Shown: piece by piece, positions 1 to 13,578 of the stretch
How positions within the stretch are numbered: the stretch's first letter is position 1
Layout of the letters: every line of letters begins with the position of its first letter
Origin: Alligator mississippiensis
Lineage: Eukaryota > Chordata > Crocodylia > Alligatoridae
DNA length: 64,000 nucleotides
Assembly (NCBI RefSeq): GCF_030867095.1
Contig: NC_081828.1
Location: forward strand, 212,480,978-212,544,977
Reading direction: 5' to 3'
The notes under the pieces: generated by a model
Told to the model about the DNA's origin: nothing
The model's database searches: none
Seen by the model: only the letters and a program-made list of their open reading frames with translations
Program-made: the position numbers and the translations under genes

Positions 1-3000
1 AGATGCATGATGTCCTATGCTGGGTTGAGCCATAAAGCTAAGAAACATAAGCATGTCCATGAAGCTTTTGTTTGCTCACTCATCACCCAGGGCTAAAGCA
101 TATTTGATTGACACCATTTTTTCCCCTAACTTATTAATTTTGAGGGGGGGGGGGGGTTCATTTCTGCCTTTGCTTTTTTTTCTAAATCTAACCGGTTCCT
201 AAATGTTGTATCACGTATCAAAAACACAAAGATATAAAAATAAAGCACACCTATATCTAGCTAATTCAGGTCTACGTCATTCCTCCAATCAGCATCTTGC
301 TGGAAAGAAAGGAGAAACATGGCATATATCATAGGTAGGTATGTATGATTTTACATATGGTGGCACCTTAGAGGAAAAGTGAAAGGGGTGAGGTCAACAA
401 GATCCATTTTCTTAAGGCAAATGATTTGGTCAAAAACACTCCTCTGCAATTCACCTCCAAAATCACTGGATCGTCAGTGAGTCATTTTTCTACTGCTTTG
501 TCTTGCTGCAAGCACTAAAACTAGCAGTGCCAGTTTTTCCTTATGGGATTTTTATGGCATTAGGCCCAATTCCAAGAGGAAATAGCAGCTACTTTGCTGA
601 GCAGTCCACTGGTGTGACATCTTGATTTCTTAAACCTGGCCGTTATCAGTTGGGTGGCGGCACTTCCATTCACCCAAACAGTGCATTTATACATCCTAAC
701 AGTAGGAAAAGACCGTGGAGAAAATGAACATTGCTCTTTTGTTGTCAGTGCATGATAAATGGGAACGTAATTCTCATTTCTAATACACTCTAGAAGAACA
801 GATGATATGCTGGAAATTGTTCCCTTCTTAGTGTTACAGGTTTGACTTCCTCATTCATAGAAATTGTGCCTTTTGTCTCCAGTCTCGTGGGCAAGTGGTC
901 ATCCAGTAGCCTTGTTTTATATTTTGATTGTGTCAACTTTGAACAGGATTAATAAAAGATAGCATGTACATCTTTGGAAAACTGAGGTTATCTTGACTAT
1001 GAGTACCACAACTTAATAAGGAAGTAAATAAGCAAGAAAGAAATAGTTACAGAAAATAATTGAAGGGCACATCCTACCATTGAGTTATCTATTTGTGAGC
1101 AAAGTCACCTATATTACTCTACTATCTGATGCCCCTCAGTTTTTAATGCACTTATGCCCAAAATGGTCGTGTGAGTAATCTGGATCCAAGCCATGGAGAG
1201 TGAAAGCCTCATGGACTAGATCCAGATCCACTTCTGGCGATGGTATGAGTGGCATCAGGAACCTGTGTGAGTTAAGCCAGCCATCATTCAGGCCTCTTCC
1301 ATCAATATGTAGCCCCAGTGGGAGGACCATATGCCAGAATTCAGCAGCAGGCTCTACCCCTATATTCCTGTCCCCTCCAGGAGCTCTGCAGGGTGGATCT
1401 GGTCCATGGGCCAGGTCTTTGATACCCCTCCACCAGAGCAAGTTTCCCCTATGCATGTAAATTCTTCTATACTTTGGGTGCTGGTTGCAACACATTGTTG
1501 GAGTCAAAATTCAGTTTAAAGGAAATTCCATTGACTTTTAGTGCAATGCAATTGTTGTACTATGGCTGAATACCATTTTTGAAATCATATGTCACAACAG
1601 TACAGGTCCCCCTGCTGTGATTAAAACTGCAATGCATGTATTTTTTAAAAAAATATTATCCTGCGGGGAGTGAAGAGAGCCAAGTTATTAGTAGCCCATT
1701 AGTATTTATTAGCCGAGAGCAGGTGTCAGCTGTCTAATGGCAGCTGATGGGGATGTTGCCTTTGATTTTGAAATAGAAATGAGACTAGAAAGTAGGCTTT
1801 GTTTTAAGTTGCTTCTTGTACATACTGATGTGATGTATTTTTAATGCCAATTTCATGTTTTTGGCTTATGGATACAGAGGGAAAAAGCTAGGATCTAGTA
1901 TGATCATGAGGTCCAACGGAAAGACTCTAATCTAACATGTGTTGGCTTTACTGAAATCTTCATAGGTACTGCAATCAACAGTAACTTAATGATGATCCAG
2001 TAGCTTCTGCTTGAAGCAATTGCTGCCTATTTGGGTCAATTAATACTTCCCGAATTAGTGTTAAGCCCAATCCTGCCTTTTTCCCCAGTTTTCTTAGGAT
2101 GAAGTTACATATTACGCTTAGACCATAGTAAATCTGTGGAATGCTAAGCAATTTAAAAACTAGAACGTGCTGTGAGCAGTTGCACATTAAGGGTTAATAC
2201 TGTTTCTTGCCTGCATAGGTCTGACTTGCCACTAGAGAGCTGGTGAGCATGGACATGGCTAAGAGCTGGGACACCTAAGCTCTAGTCCTGCCTGAGTGTG
2301 TGTGTGTGTGGGGGGGGGTTATAAGCAATGCATGCTGGGATGCTGGAGGACTGCACATTGCTCCTTTTATTTCCATGGAGCAGACTGAAGTTACCCTAAC
2401 ATAAAGTAGGTAGCATGGCCCAGAGTTACCCTGCACTTGAAGTGGCATAACTTTGAGATGCTTGGAGGACACTTAGCATAAATTGGCAGGCTTTAATGTG
2501 CAGACACTCCTATTCTAAGTGTCCTTAGTATGGTCTGAGTGTAGCGTGTAACTTTACCTTTAAGTTTTATTTTAAACTGTGGATTTACTGCTGGTGGGAA
2601 GTACTGGGAGTGCAGGTCTTGAGACTGCAGTCATCTGCCTATAAAATAGGCTCTCCCTGGGCAAGACCAGTATGAGCTTCCCCCTGCGCTTGGAGTGCCT
2701 TACCTTTTCTAGGGCTAGCTTAAATCTAATTCTGCTTCTTAAACTTTGATCACGTGTGTCAAAAACTCAGAAATATAAAAAAGATCATATCTTTCTAAGT
2801 AATTCAGATCTATGTCATCCCTCCACGGTGCATCAAACCATGACCTGAAAGAAACCATGTCTAGAAATAGAAGAGATCTGGTCTCTCTAAGGAAAGAGCA
2901 AAGGGGTATTTTTGTTCCCTAGAAGAAGGTAGTCCAGTATTAGATAGCAGGTCCTGATGCCTCAATTTGCGTTTTGTCTCAATAGTATCAGGAAGAAATA

Positions 3001-5319
3001 TGAAGTGGAGTCTTAAGCTACTTAGGGTTAGTAGAAAGGCTCTCATTGACATTGCCAGACTCTAAATTAACTTTAGGAGCAAGATACTTTAAAGTTATTT
3101 AGCAAGCTAAAAATACATGGTGGAATTTTAAAAAGCATCTTGGTGTCTAATTCTTGTTGAAATCAGTGGGAATGAGGTATCTAGGTGCTTTTGAAAATCC
3201 CAGTAGGCCTACTAAAATTTTTACCCATATCTTGGGGCACCAGAGGTAGATAATTTTAGCCTTTCTTGTGGTGGTGTTTCTGTTGATGTTCTTGGTTTTA
3301 TTGGGCAGAGAGAGAGGGAGGAATTTAGAATTTTATTTTTCAAATGAAACCCTATTTTTCCCCCCCACTGGAATCGCACGCTTTGTGTAAACATGTAATG
3401 GGGCTGAATAAATTTGGTCTTCATTAGGCAGTCACTAATTGCCTTAATGTGGAATAATTCTGACATCTCTATTCTAGGATATGCCTTTGATTTCTTTCCT
3501 AGCTTGCAGCGAAGCAGTATTCATGAGAGTCCCTTTATTTTATGCAACCATTGTCATTTCCGTGTCTGCCGGAAAGCAAAAAAGTTTGATTCTCATTGTT
3601 TTGTCTCCATCCTTTTTTAAAGTCTATTTCATTTTTTTGGCCTTCACTTTTGCAAGCAACACTTTTCTCATCTTGTGCTTTCTGTCTTGTATGTCTTAAG
3701 AATTATTAATAGGCTCTCCAAACAAGTGTGTATTCATTGCATCTTGATGTGTGGAATGGGTCGGTTAAGACACTGCAGCTGTGGTGTGGAAAGGTGTTGC
3801 TCTAGAAGGATGAATCTATCTCTCATAATGATAACACATTTAATGATGTACATGAAAGAAACTGTGCATTGGTAATGATGCAGTTGATTAAATTCACTAG
3901 GCCAGATCCTTCCCTCCAATTAGCGTGAGTGCCTGCACATTACTGGTCCCATCTGTAGTTCCATTTAAGTCCATAGAGCTATTCAAAGGGCCTAGGAGCT
4001 GAAGCCTTTACACATGATTCAGCAGCTCCAGTGGGCCACATCCTCCTTATCTGCACCTATATAACTCCACTGACGTAAGTGAGGTTGAAGAGAGCTACTG
4101 AAGAAAGTGGCTTTCTACCGAGTTGCACCATCTCAGTATTGGGTTTCTTGGGGCACATTTACACTGATAGTTAGGGTCAGCCTCAACTAGCCTGAGCCAC
4201 CCCTCCTCACCTGTGTGTTGTGGCCACATTGTGCTTCCCGTCTCTCAGTCATAACCCTTCTGGGAATCCATCTGTGGGCTGCCTGTCTCTCCATTTATAC
4301 TTGTTTCTAGCTGTGTGCCATAGAGATAGAAATAGGATACAAAAGGAAATCAGGGACAGGAACTTGTGAGCACTGCAGAGAAGGGCAGGCAAGGAAAATG
4401 GTTTGAAATCAGGTCCAGAAGTTCAGTAACACTTCTGAGATTGCTCTGGACTGACTCTCAAGGATCAAGCTCCAGGGTATTTGATGTAGATGGCCAACAG
4501 ATATAGGCCAGGGCTTTAGTTTTGGGTGTTCACTCTGGCCTCTAAACATGCCCCATTACATATTGTGCTTTCACAATTGGCAGTTTATACACACAGAGCA
4601 GGGATTTAGAAACCCCAGATTTTGCTTGTTTTGGGGAAGGCGCAAACTTGATCTTTGCAGTTTTGGGGGTCTTAGAAACTGTAGTCCTTACTGTTAGAAT
4701 TTCTTCAATGTATGCTTATTTGGAGAAATCGCTGCTAATAAGAGTAGAGACGCTAGATTCCCCAATCTTTTAATGCATGGATTTTGGAGCGAGTACTCTC
4801 CACGGAAGGTCACTTGCATTCAAACACATTAACAGTTTTCCCAAGCTTTATTGAATATAATATGAGTTTAATAGTTCAAATCACCTACTCAACAGTTTTA
4901 CTAATGTGTTTATACCAGAATTATTCCATTATATATTACAATGTTGTTCACCATTGGATAGTCAATATTTGGTTAAAACTGGCCTTCATGAATTAGTGTA
5001 AGGAGGCTCAGGAATTTCTAATTTAGTAAAAAAGCATCCTTGATTTAAATGTTCTGTTACTTCTGCCTTTCTTTCTTCATCTCAATGGCTACGTCATGCT
5101 TTTCCTTGTGATCCCTGATCTCAAGGCAACAGCTACTGTCTTTGCCATAGCTGGCTGCCTATCTGCCTGACCTAAAGAAATAGAAAAAACCAAGAATGAC
5201 TCTAGTTTATTGTTGGCCAGGGGTATCTAAGACTTCATTCCAGCTTCACCCCCAAACCTCTGTTCTGAGAGGAAGTTAGGACTTCCAAGGAACTGAGTCC
5301 CAGGTGGGCCAGTCTCCAA

Positions 5320-5367
5320 CTACCCCTTGTCACACACCTTGTTCAAATACCCCTTGTCACACACCTC
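5320..5367. repeat. Tandem duplication, 27-bp period
   Basis: TACCCCTTGTCACACACCT recurs after 27 bp, with GTTCAAA in between. Confidence 0.85.
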
Positions 5368-6579
5368 AAGATCATGGACCAGAAATGAAGTAACTTCCAC
5401 AGGATGGGTGCACCACTCAAATTTCATTGAAGGTTACTTGCAAGGTAGAATTATTTAATAATATGGGTTTGCTGAGGAATTATGGTGGGGTACCAGGTTG
5501 CGGTCATTGGTCATGTGTTGGGCACTCCTCCTTGGGAGAGTTTTCAGACTGGCTAAGATATACCTATTCAGTCCAGAGAGGAAATATAAAGTGGAGCTGA
5601 TGATCTATGCAGCTGGAAGGAAGTTTTCTGGCCTTTCCATGTGTAGAGGACTAGATGAAAGGCTCAACGACTTATGGCTTCAAAACCTGAATCTATGAGT
5701 TCAGTGGGCCCTAGAAAGGTTCCTACAGCATGGATGGTCTTGTACCGAAGACAAAAAATAATCATTTGTTGCTAATGCACATACTTTTCCCAATTGCAAG
5801 TACTTGAAAATAGCAAGGATGGACACATGCTTTGTATTGTGTGCCAGGAGAATTGAGTAACATATGGCTTTAATACAGACGCCCTGTATAGGGTGGATAA
5901 GCAAAGATGGTCAAACCTGGTGCAAACTGAAATTCTGCAGATGGCACAAACAGTGTTTTCCATTTGAAAGCACTTCCTTCTCTTAAGCCCAAGTGGTCTG
6001 ACTTGTAAAAATAAAATAATTTCCCCAGTTGCAAGGACTCTTCAGCTATTTACTACCAAAAGAACCTCTACTTCCAATCCTGGGAAAAAAGAAAGTCAGG
6101 GAAGTATAAACAGGTGACTACAGTATGAAACATAATGTACCTCTCTTTTCTTTTCATTTAGATTTTTTTCTCTCTTTCTGCATCCCTACCACACTCTCTA
6201 TTTTTCATTCTTGGTCTGATTTTTTTTTCCCATGTGGATTTCTTCCTATAGTCTCCCCTTCTACCATAAATAGCTATGGGACTTGGGATCCTGGACAAAC
6301 TTGCACTCGGGCCAAAAGGATTTACCCAAGCCAAGTGCCTAAAGAGTCTTAAAGGCATCACTCATAACGTGCAGAATTTTTCTCCTTTTCATCTTAACAG
6401 TCCTTCATAGGCGAATTTCTGCCCTTTTCACACCTGTGTGATCTTAGTAAGCTGCTGTCCCCCTGAATCTACATTGCTCTGGTGACAATGTATAGGTCCA
6501 TTCCCACGATTTAGCTCAATTTGCCTATTAACCTTTCTAAGCACCTATCATTTATCTGATTGCTGATGACACGCACTAA

Positions 6580-6650
6580 AGAATCATAGACTCATAGACT
6601 TATAGAGCTGGAGCGGGCCCTCTTGGGTCATCTAGGCCAACCCCCAACAT
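6580..6650 (-). repeat. Short CR1 3' tail fragment
   Basis: AGAATCATAGACTCATAGAC (terminal short repeats in reverse) with GGGCCCTCTTGGGTCATCTA and GGCCAACCCCCAACA, the reversed CR1 3' end; severely 5'-truncated. Confidence 0.75.
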
Positions 6651-7989
6651 AATTTGTTTTTATTGCACATGCACGCTTTTCAGACTATATAAAAAAGAAA
6701 TAGTCTAAATAAGATTTGGGGTAAAATAAATGGGTTTTATGGGAAAAAAAGGAAAATGTCCATGAAGATTTAAAAAGGTTTGTGGGGAGAGAACAGAAAA
6801 TGTATTCCTTTTGATATATTGGTATTTTTTCCCCCTACCTTTGCCTATCTTTTTTAATGTTGAAACATGAAACAAAAAGCCATGAGGAAGGCAAACAAGG
6901 TGGGGAGGGGACAGAAATCCCTTACAAAATAGTTTTTTCTTCATAAAACAGGAATTTTTTTTATGTAAAATTTCATTTTCATAATTTAGGGTATTTTAGC
7001 CAAAAAGAACTGGGAGGAAAATGTTTGTTTGCCATGGTAGCAAATAGTTTATTCACTCAGTTGCATAAAATTACCTGTTTTCTAGATACACACAGTCTAA
7101 AAAGGTGCACCTGCATCCACAAAAACCCTGCTGACTTATGCTTGGGGCTATTTTGTCACTCCCTTTATGGCAGTTACAGCAATGGAGGTATATGGGATGA
7201 CCTAGAAAGATCTGGATATAAACCCTAATTTAAATTATGCCATTATTCATGACAATGTTGTACGCCGTTGGGTAGTTAATGCAGTCCATTAGGTTAAAAC
7301 TGGACTTCATGAATTAATTTAAGGCGGCTCAGGAATCTCTAATTCTGATTAGGAAGTACTTCCATTTGACACATACTCCCAGCTTCTTGAATAACTCTTG
7401 AAGAGCATCATCCTTATCACTCATGCTAGTGAACAAGCAAGGAGAATCATGTTGGTTTTAAGCACTAGAAAGGCTCACAAGGAAAAATCAATTTCTGCTA
7501 ACTGGAAAAGCAAAGAAGTAATAAGGGAAGCCATTTTTCAAGTAGAGTACTGCACTGGAATGTGTTGGGGGTGGAAAATAAATGAATGCTAGAATTTAAT
7601 TTTTTTTTCAGAAGTGCCACGTGTCTCCGTTCTGGAGCGTCCAGCTTGAGACTGATTATTTGGGACCTGAGTTTCAAAGAGGGTTCATTTTTCAGAAGGC
7701 CTCTGTCTAGGAGGGTGTTCAAAAGGCAACATCCTCAAAATCAGTAGTCCCTTTTGAAAATATGCCCCTAGCAAAAAAGAACCAGCTATATCTTAAAATC
7801 GTCTCTTCTATTGTTATTAGCAAGTTCAGCTGTTAAACAATGCCTAATTCTGCACCATAACAATAGAGAAAGTATGCTGCACTTCACAGTTCTGCTTTAA
7901 GATGGGATTTTTTAACAGTGATGCTGTCCAGGCCCATATTTACCTTTTCTGCATCACACAAAACAGATATGCTGTGCTTTATGGTCCAG

Positions 7990-8166
7990 GACAGACATTA
8001 CATACACTGGTTTGACCCAAATCAGTTAAGTCTGATACTACATTCAACCAGGTTTCTCTCAAACCGGTTTCAGCCATTTTCAAACTGGTTTATGTGCACT
8101 GAACATCTGTTCTGCTACAGGTTTAAACCAGTTTCTGATCACTTAAACCAGTTTATGTCCCTAGCC
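7990..8166. mobile_element. MITE-like repeat with ACTGGTTT arms
   Basis: Left GACATTACATACACTGGTTT and right AAACCAGTTTATGTC are inverted ends. The interior contains further AAACTGGTTTATG and AACCAGTTTCTG copies in both orientations. No coding capacity. Confidence 0.6.
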
Positions 8167-9074
8167 TACAAGTCAAGGCTTGATTTTTTTTCCCCCTCTC
8201 TCTTCTGGCACTAGACAAACAAGGAAGGATCTGAAACACCAGGTTGTATTCTATTTAGTTCCTAAATCACCTCCAGTTATAAATATGCTGTGCCCAGAAT
8301 ACATCTGCTAGTTATGTTCAAGGTGAAAGAAATTAATAAGTGGTATTGTCTGAAAGGTTCTAATAATAATAGAAAACAGTATGTTCTGTCTGCAAAGTAT
8401 GTATTCCTTACTTATTATTTCATTTATAAATTGTACCGGCCATCTGAAACCAGATAAACAACCACAAAACAACGCATGTATTCACACAAGGAGAAGCTTA
8501 AGCTTAAACATCCCAGACTGCAACAGAAAATAACTCCGTCCCAAGTCAACTCCTTGTTGCGATAGCTGAAATAAATAGATAACCAATGTTTCAGTCCAGA
8601 TACCTGTGCTACATAAATATGATCAGGCTGAGAAATAAACTGCAGGGAGGGTATTTTCACGGAAAGTGCTGTGTTGTTTGCACCTAGAGCTACCGATCAG
8701 AGCTATGGGTTGTTGGCAAGAGCACTGTAGACGATCGTACGCATCACAGATAACATATGAGGGTTGGAGAGATGTAAAGGGCTGCTTGAAACCCTGAATA
8801 TTGCCTTAAGAGACTTCCCTTGGTGCAAAAAGAGAGGAAGGCAACTACTATCTTCTAGGAACTAACTCATTAGCCCTCAATGGGAGACTTGAGAAGTAAA
8901 GATTATCAGAGGCAAAGCTGAATCGCTGGAGCATTGCCTTGACTTGACCACACAGGATTGTCCAATTAATGCTCCAGAACAACCCAAGTCAGGAAAACTT
9001 GAGGGTCCTTTATCCTCATTTCCCTGGCTGTAATGTCTACCGCAGCTGGAGAAAAGATGCTTCGGCTTTATATC

Positions 9075-9485
9075 TATATGTACAGAGGAAAGGCAGAAGG
9101 GCTAGGGTTATTTAGCCAGGAGAAGAGAAGACCAAGGGGGGATTTGCTAAAGCCTTCCAATACTGGAAAGGTGATTCCAGACAGGATGGAGATGGGCTTT
9201 CCTCTATGCCTATACGGCTGGGACAAGGAGCAATAGCCTCTAGCTTCAGCAGGGGAAATTTAGGTTAGAAATTAGGAGGAACTTGCTGACTACGAGGGTG
9301 GTCAAGCATTGAAGCAGGTTACATAGAGAAACTCTACAATCTCCATCCTTGCAAGTTTTCCAGACAAGTTTAGACAGACACTTGGCTAGGGTGATTTATT
9401 CAAGGGTGCTCCTGGCATGTGCAGGGGGCTGAACTAGACCTTGTGAGGTCCCTTTCAACCCTACTTTCCTATGATCCTATGATTT
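9075..9485 (+). repeat. CR1 LINE 3' fragment
   Basis: In + orientation it contains CR1 ORF2 C-terminal sequence (TTATTTAGCCAGGAGAAGAG, CAGCAGGGGAAATTTAGGTT, AATCTCCATCCTTGCAAG) and the 3' tail GGTCCCTTTCAACCCTAC, ending in the direct repeat CTATGATCCTATGATTTC typical of CR1 termini. Confidence 0.9.
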
Positions 9486-9546
9486 CCCAGAAGTTTAGCA
9501 TAAAATCTCACCCGTGTGTGAGAGGGTGGTCTTTGTGCCTCCTAGG

Positions 9547-9994
9547 TCATGTCTATACTGTGATGCACTACTATGAAAATATAAACTGCCCAGTCTGGTG
9601 AAAAAAAATGCCATGTAGTTATTTCTTTAGTGCATTCCCTGCTCTCAATCATGGGCATGCTCATGAAAGTGGTGGCTATGAGCATGGTACTATGGCTTCC
9701 ACCCCAAAGTTGGGCGTGTTTGCATGACTTGACTCCTTTGTATGTCACTGATAAACTAAGCCCCACCCACTCACTCCTGTTGAAGCATGTCCAGGGTCTC
9801 ATTGGGTCTTTAGCTTGCCAGAGGAATGAGTTGGGCAGGGCTTAATTTGTCAGTGATGTACCTGGGTAGAAACGCATAGGCATGCTCTCCATGACATTAT
9901 TTTTGTGTGCAGAAAATACAGAGCAGGGCCTGAGTGGGTAGGACATGGTTTTCCAGTGGTGTTCCTTAGCATGGTCCAGTGCAGTGTAGACATG
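9547..9994. mobile_element. Foldback (long palindromic) DNA element
   Basis: Left end CATGTCTATACTG and right end CAGTGTAGACATG are inverted copies, and the homology continues inward: the left arm has GTCACTGATAAACTAAGCCC followed by CACCCACTCA, and the right arm has TGAGTTGGGCAGGGCTTAAT followed by TTGTCAGTGATG. The whole 450-bp unit can therefore fold into a long imperfect hairpin with a short central loop near 9780-9820. No transposase coding. The termini resemble the TGTCTACATG MITEs elsewhere in the window. Confidence 0.7.
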
Positions 9995-11787
9995 CTTTAA
10001 GACAGATAGGACTAAGGATATATACTATGTATTTATTAAACATATATACACCACATATACATTAAAAGCAGCCCCTCAATGTTTTACCTAGATGCAAGAA
10101 AAAAAGAGCTGCTGCGTACTGTGCGCCATTTGTGAAGGCCTACAAAAGACTCGTCCTTTTTAGGATTGTGATGTAATCTTGAACAAGTCCTCCAAATGGT
10201 GGCACCCTCCCCCATTTTGTTCCCCCCCCCCCCAGGTGCAACAACTCAAAGCACTCCCAATGCCTGTGCCCTGCTGTGCAGTGCTGTCCCAAATATGAAC
10301 AGTCTAGCCGTGATCTGATTCATCTTGCGAGACAAATTCAATGTCTGCTCAAGCTGTTTGTGGGACCCCCAGGTACAGGTCAAGGCTGCCTTCTCCTGCT
10401 CGAATGCCCAAAGGGATTTTGCCAGAAAACATCTGAACTCTCAGAATACTCCAGTGTGTGGCCTCCTTTGAGATGACTTGACATGGGTTTGTATAGACAA
10501 CCCCAGAGTAAACATGCGTTCTCCTGGGATCCTGTTGGAGGAAGGAAGTCGCACACAACCTAGAAGCTGACTTCTGTGAAGTCCTCGAGACCTCCCAGGT
10601 CAGGTACATCCCCCTCTATACAGTCTGTGGATCCCCATTAGATCTTTCAAAATGTTTCTCCAGCTCGTCCCCTGCTTTCCAACCCCATAGAAACAGTGTC
10701 CTGCTATGGCACACAGGATTCATCTCTCCACTGGGGTACCTTGTGGCTTCCAGGGGTGACTTAGAGATCATTTTGAAGATACAAAAGCAGATATTGCGCT
10801 GTTGATATCGCATAAGGCTATCGCCTTTGCATGAATGCTTTTCTGGGTGTAAGCCCACAGAAAAATGAGAAGATCCATCCCTGTGAGGGGCAGCGGTCAT
10901 GCATAAAGTTTTGAAAAGTATTGTGGAGAAAGCTGAACTGAGAAGCACATCAGTCAGTGTCTGTGAACATTTTCTTATAATAACTCAGTTATGCAAAGTT
11001 GTGGAGAAATCCCTGCCGTTACCTTGAGACTGCTTGGACACAACAGGCTCTGACAATAATTTCTGTTTCCCTAATTACTGCTTCTTTGTAATTGTTATCC
11101 ACAATACATAACATCAATTTCCATTCAGTAGATTCTTCTCTTTCTCTTTGCACAGTTTCGGACTGTAGAAAAGCCACATATATATTTTTGCTGCATAACA
11201 CAAGTGCCCTGCAGCCAGCCAGGGTGTTCAGTTTTAAACGGGTCTGTGAAGCAACACACCACAATTGTCAGTGCCATCCGGTGCCTTTTATTTCTCTTGT
11301 TTATTTTCTGCTTCATTCAACCAGCTGACTTGCGTGGAAATTGCATTCAGTCCTGTCTGCTTTCCATCGTTGTGCCGTGTCTCATGAAATGTGTTTGATA
11401 CTGACATACCTTGGCCTGTTCACAATATGCTGAAAAAAATGCTAATTTTGTCATATTTAGCAGCTGCGTTCAGAAATGCTACTGTAAGCCTAAGAGGGCT
11501 AACCAGCACTCTTGCAAGATGTCAGAACTATCCACCATTACCCTGTAAGTGTACACACTCCTGTGACATTACCGTGTTTGTATGACGCATGTTGCACATA
11601 CGGGGGTTGTGTTAGCAGAGGGGCAGCATCTCGAGGGAAGCCGTGTGTTATTTCTTGTTGCATGTTGGAGTTGTGTCGTTGTTCTGTGCTTTTGCTGATG
11701 CATCACAAGCAGGAATTTTTAGGATTAGTTGTTTGAAATGTATCAGTGTATTGACCATCACGGCTGACTGTTTTGAATAGCAGAACA

Positions 11788-11825
11788 AAGGCCTGGTTCG
11801 AGACCTAAGGCCTGGTTCGAGACCT
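11788..11825. repeat. Tandem duplication, 19-bp unit x2
   Basis: AAGGCCTGGTTCGAGACCT occurs twice in succession without mismatch. Confidence 0.92.
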
Positions 11826-12540
11826 ACTGAAGTCAACGGGAGTCTTTTCAATGACTGGGGCGGGTGTGGAAAGTGTCTATGGCATATGTAAAATGTCTGT
11901 ATGCAAACTATGAACCAGTCTACCTATTTTTTTAAAGCAATAATTATGAAGCATTATGTAGCAAAGTGGTTAGGTCTCAGGACCTTAGGGAAAAAGGTCT
12001 GTATTTGAAAATTTAACGTAACAACATCAGGGTGGTTGGGCAGAGGGGGAATGAAGCAGACTCAGAGCTGGCCTAAATTAGCATAGCTGCATAAATAACA
12101 ATGGAGCTAAGGCAATGAATGCCCATGATATGTTCATTCTATCTTTGCTTAAACCATATGCTGTGCTGACTGTCTTTCACTGGAAGTTCGCGGTTGAGTC
12201 TGTTGATCTGAATCCTGCACTGTCAAAAAAAAGGCCCGCTACACTGATCATCAGTAAAACAGAGCCTTATGTTCCCTTTCTTAACATTTGCACACATTCT
12301 CCTTTGCTTTCCAAGTTGCTCCAATTTAAGCCAGAAAATATAACTTTCCAACATTATCTCTTTTCTCAATGTGTTTGCAAAAGAGTAAGGCAGGAATCTG
12401 CCCCAAAGAGTCAGCCAGTGCACTGATTCTGAACAAAAACGATCCAAAGAAATAAATGCGGGGAGGACAGGAATTGATCAACAAGAAGAATTGGCTTAAT
12501 ACAAGACAGGCTTGTGACCTGAGAACAAAATAGCAGTTTT

Positions 12541-12711
12541 GCCAACTCTCGTGTTTTTTGGCGTTGTTCTTAAAGTCTGCACTTCAGGAATGTGAAATTG
12601 TAGCTATATTTATATAGAAATATATAAATAGATATAAAAGAAAGAGCAAAGCTTTTTTCACATTCCTGAAGCGTAGACTTTAAGAATAACACCAAAAATC
12701 ATGAGAGTGGA
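12541..12711. mobile_element. Hairpin MITE
   Basis: Arms of about 50 bp at 12546-12597 (CTCTCGTGTTTTTTGGCGTT ... TGTGAAA) and 12657-12707 (TTCACATTCCTGAAGCGTAG ... CATGAGAG) are inverted repeats with few mismatches, separated by an AT-rich loop of about 60 bp with a (TATA)-like stretch. No coding capacity. A stem-loop non-autonomous DNA transposon is the simplest reading. Confidence 0.75.
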
Positions 12712-13138
12712 CGACACTGAAATAGTCTACATTACTCATCTCAAATCATTGCTTTGGGGGAGTTCACAATGAAGCAATGTGTAGTTCCCTTGTTGGCCTG
12801 CAGAAGAATGATTTTTTCCTTGAGTTGTTGCAAGGTGGTAGGTTGAAAGCCTTAAAAAGTGAAGCCTTCTAGTGAATGCAAGAGAAGCCCATCACAGACA
12901 GCAGCCCCCAATAGGTTATCTTGCCAGCATACCTCAGACTTTTTCTTGAGGCTTCCTGTCTAGGGTGGAAGACCAGTTTAGTAATGTTATGCTTTTGCTC
13001 TGCACTTAAGCTATTATTTCAGGCAGAAAAGAAACACTCTTGGAAAGCTTTTTCTGATGGTATGGGGTGTGGACACACAGCAAGATTCCTATGGAGTCCT
13101 TTATCCTCTGTGCTACTCCGTAGCAAAATTACTTTGTA

Positions 13139-13578
13139 GGGGGCCTGTCTGCATGTGCAATTAATGCGCAGCAATAAACTCTGCATATCACTCCAGAGTT
13201 TATTGCTCCTGGGTGCCGTGTTTATATATGTGCCTGGGACTGCAGCACATTGAGCCTGGTTGGGGCTGCTCCAACCCAGATCAACATGCTGTGGAGGGGT
13301 TGGCTGGGGCATGACGGTGCTCCAGTGTAGGGCTAGCCAGCGGGCAGCCCCGGTGCTGAAGCACCCTCGTGCCCAGCCAGCCTCATCAGCATTTACATAT
13401 GCGTTGCTTCACACTAAAGAACTCCGCAGTAGGATAGTACTTGTAAATATGAGTACTATCCTGTGGCAGAGTTCATTAATTTACTGTGGCCGAATAGGGT
13501 CACATGTACAGATGCAGAGGCTTTTACTGTGGAACTAATATGCCAACTCTGCAGAAAACATCTCATGTAGACATCCCC
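13139..13578. mobile_element. MITE, TGTCTACATG family, copy 1
   Basis: Left terminus GGGGGCCTGTCTGCATGTGC and right terminus CTCATGTAGACATCCCC form terminal inverted repeats. The interior has AATTAATGCGCAGCAATAAA and matching sequence near the other end, around a GC-richer centre. Confidence 0.65.

Noticed and set aside
1136-1507. 123-codon open frame on the - strand
   Set aside because: No domain, no splice or promoter context and no family resemblance; treated as chance within an intron.
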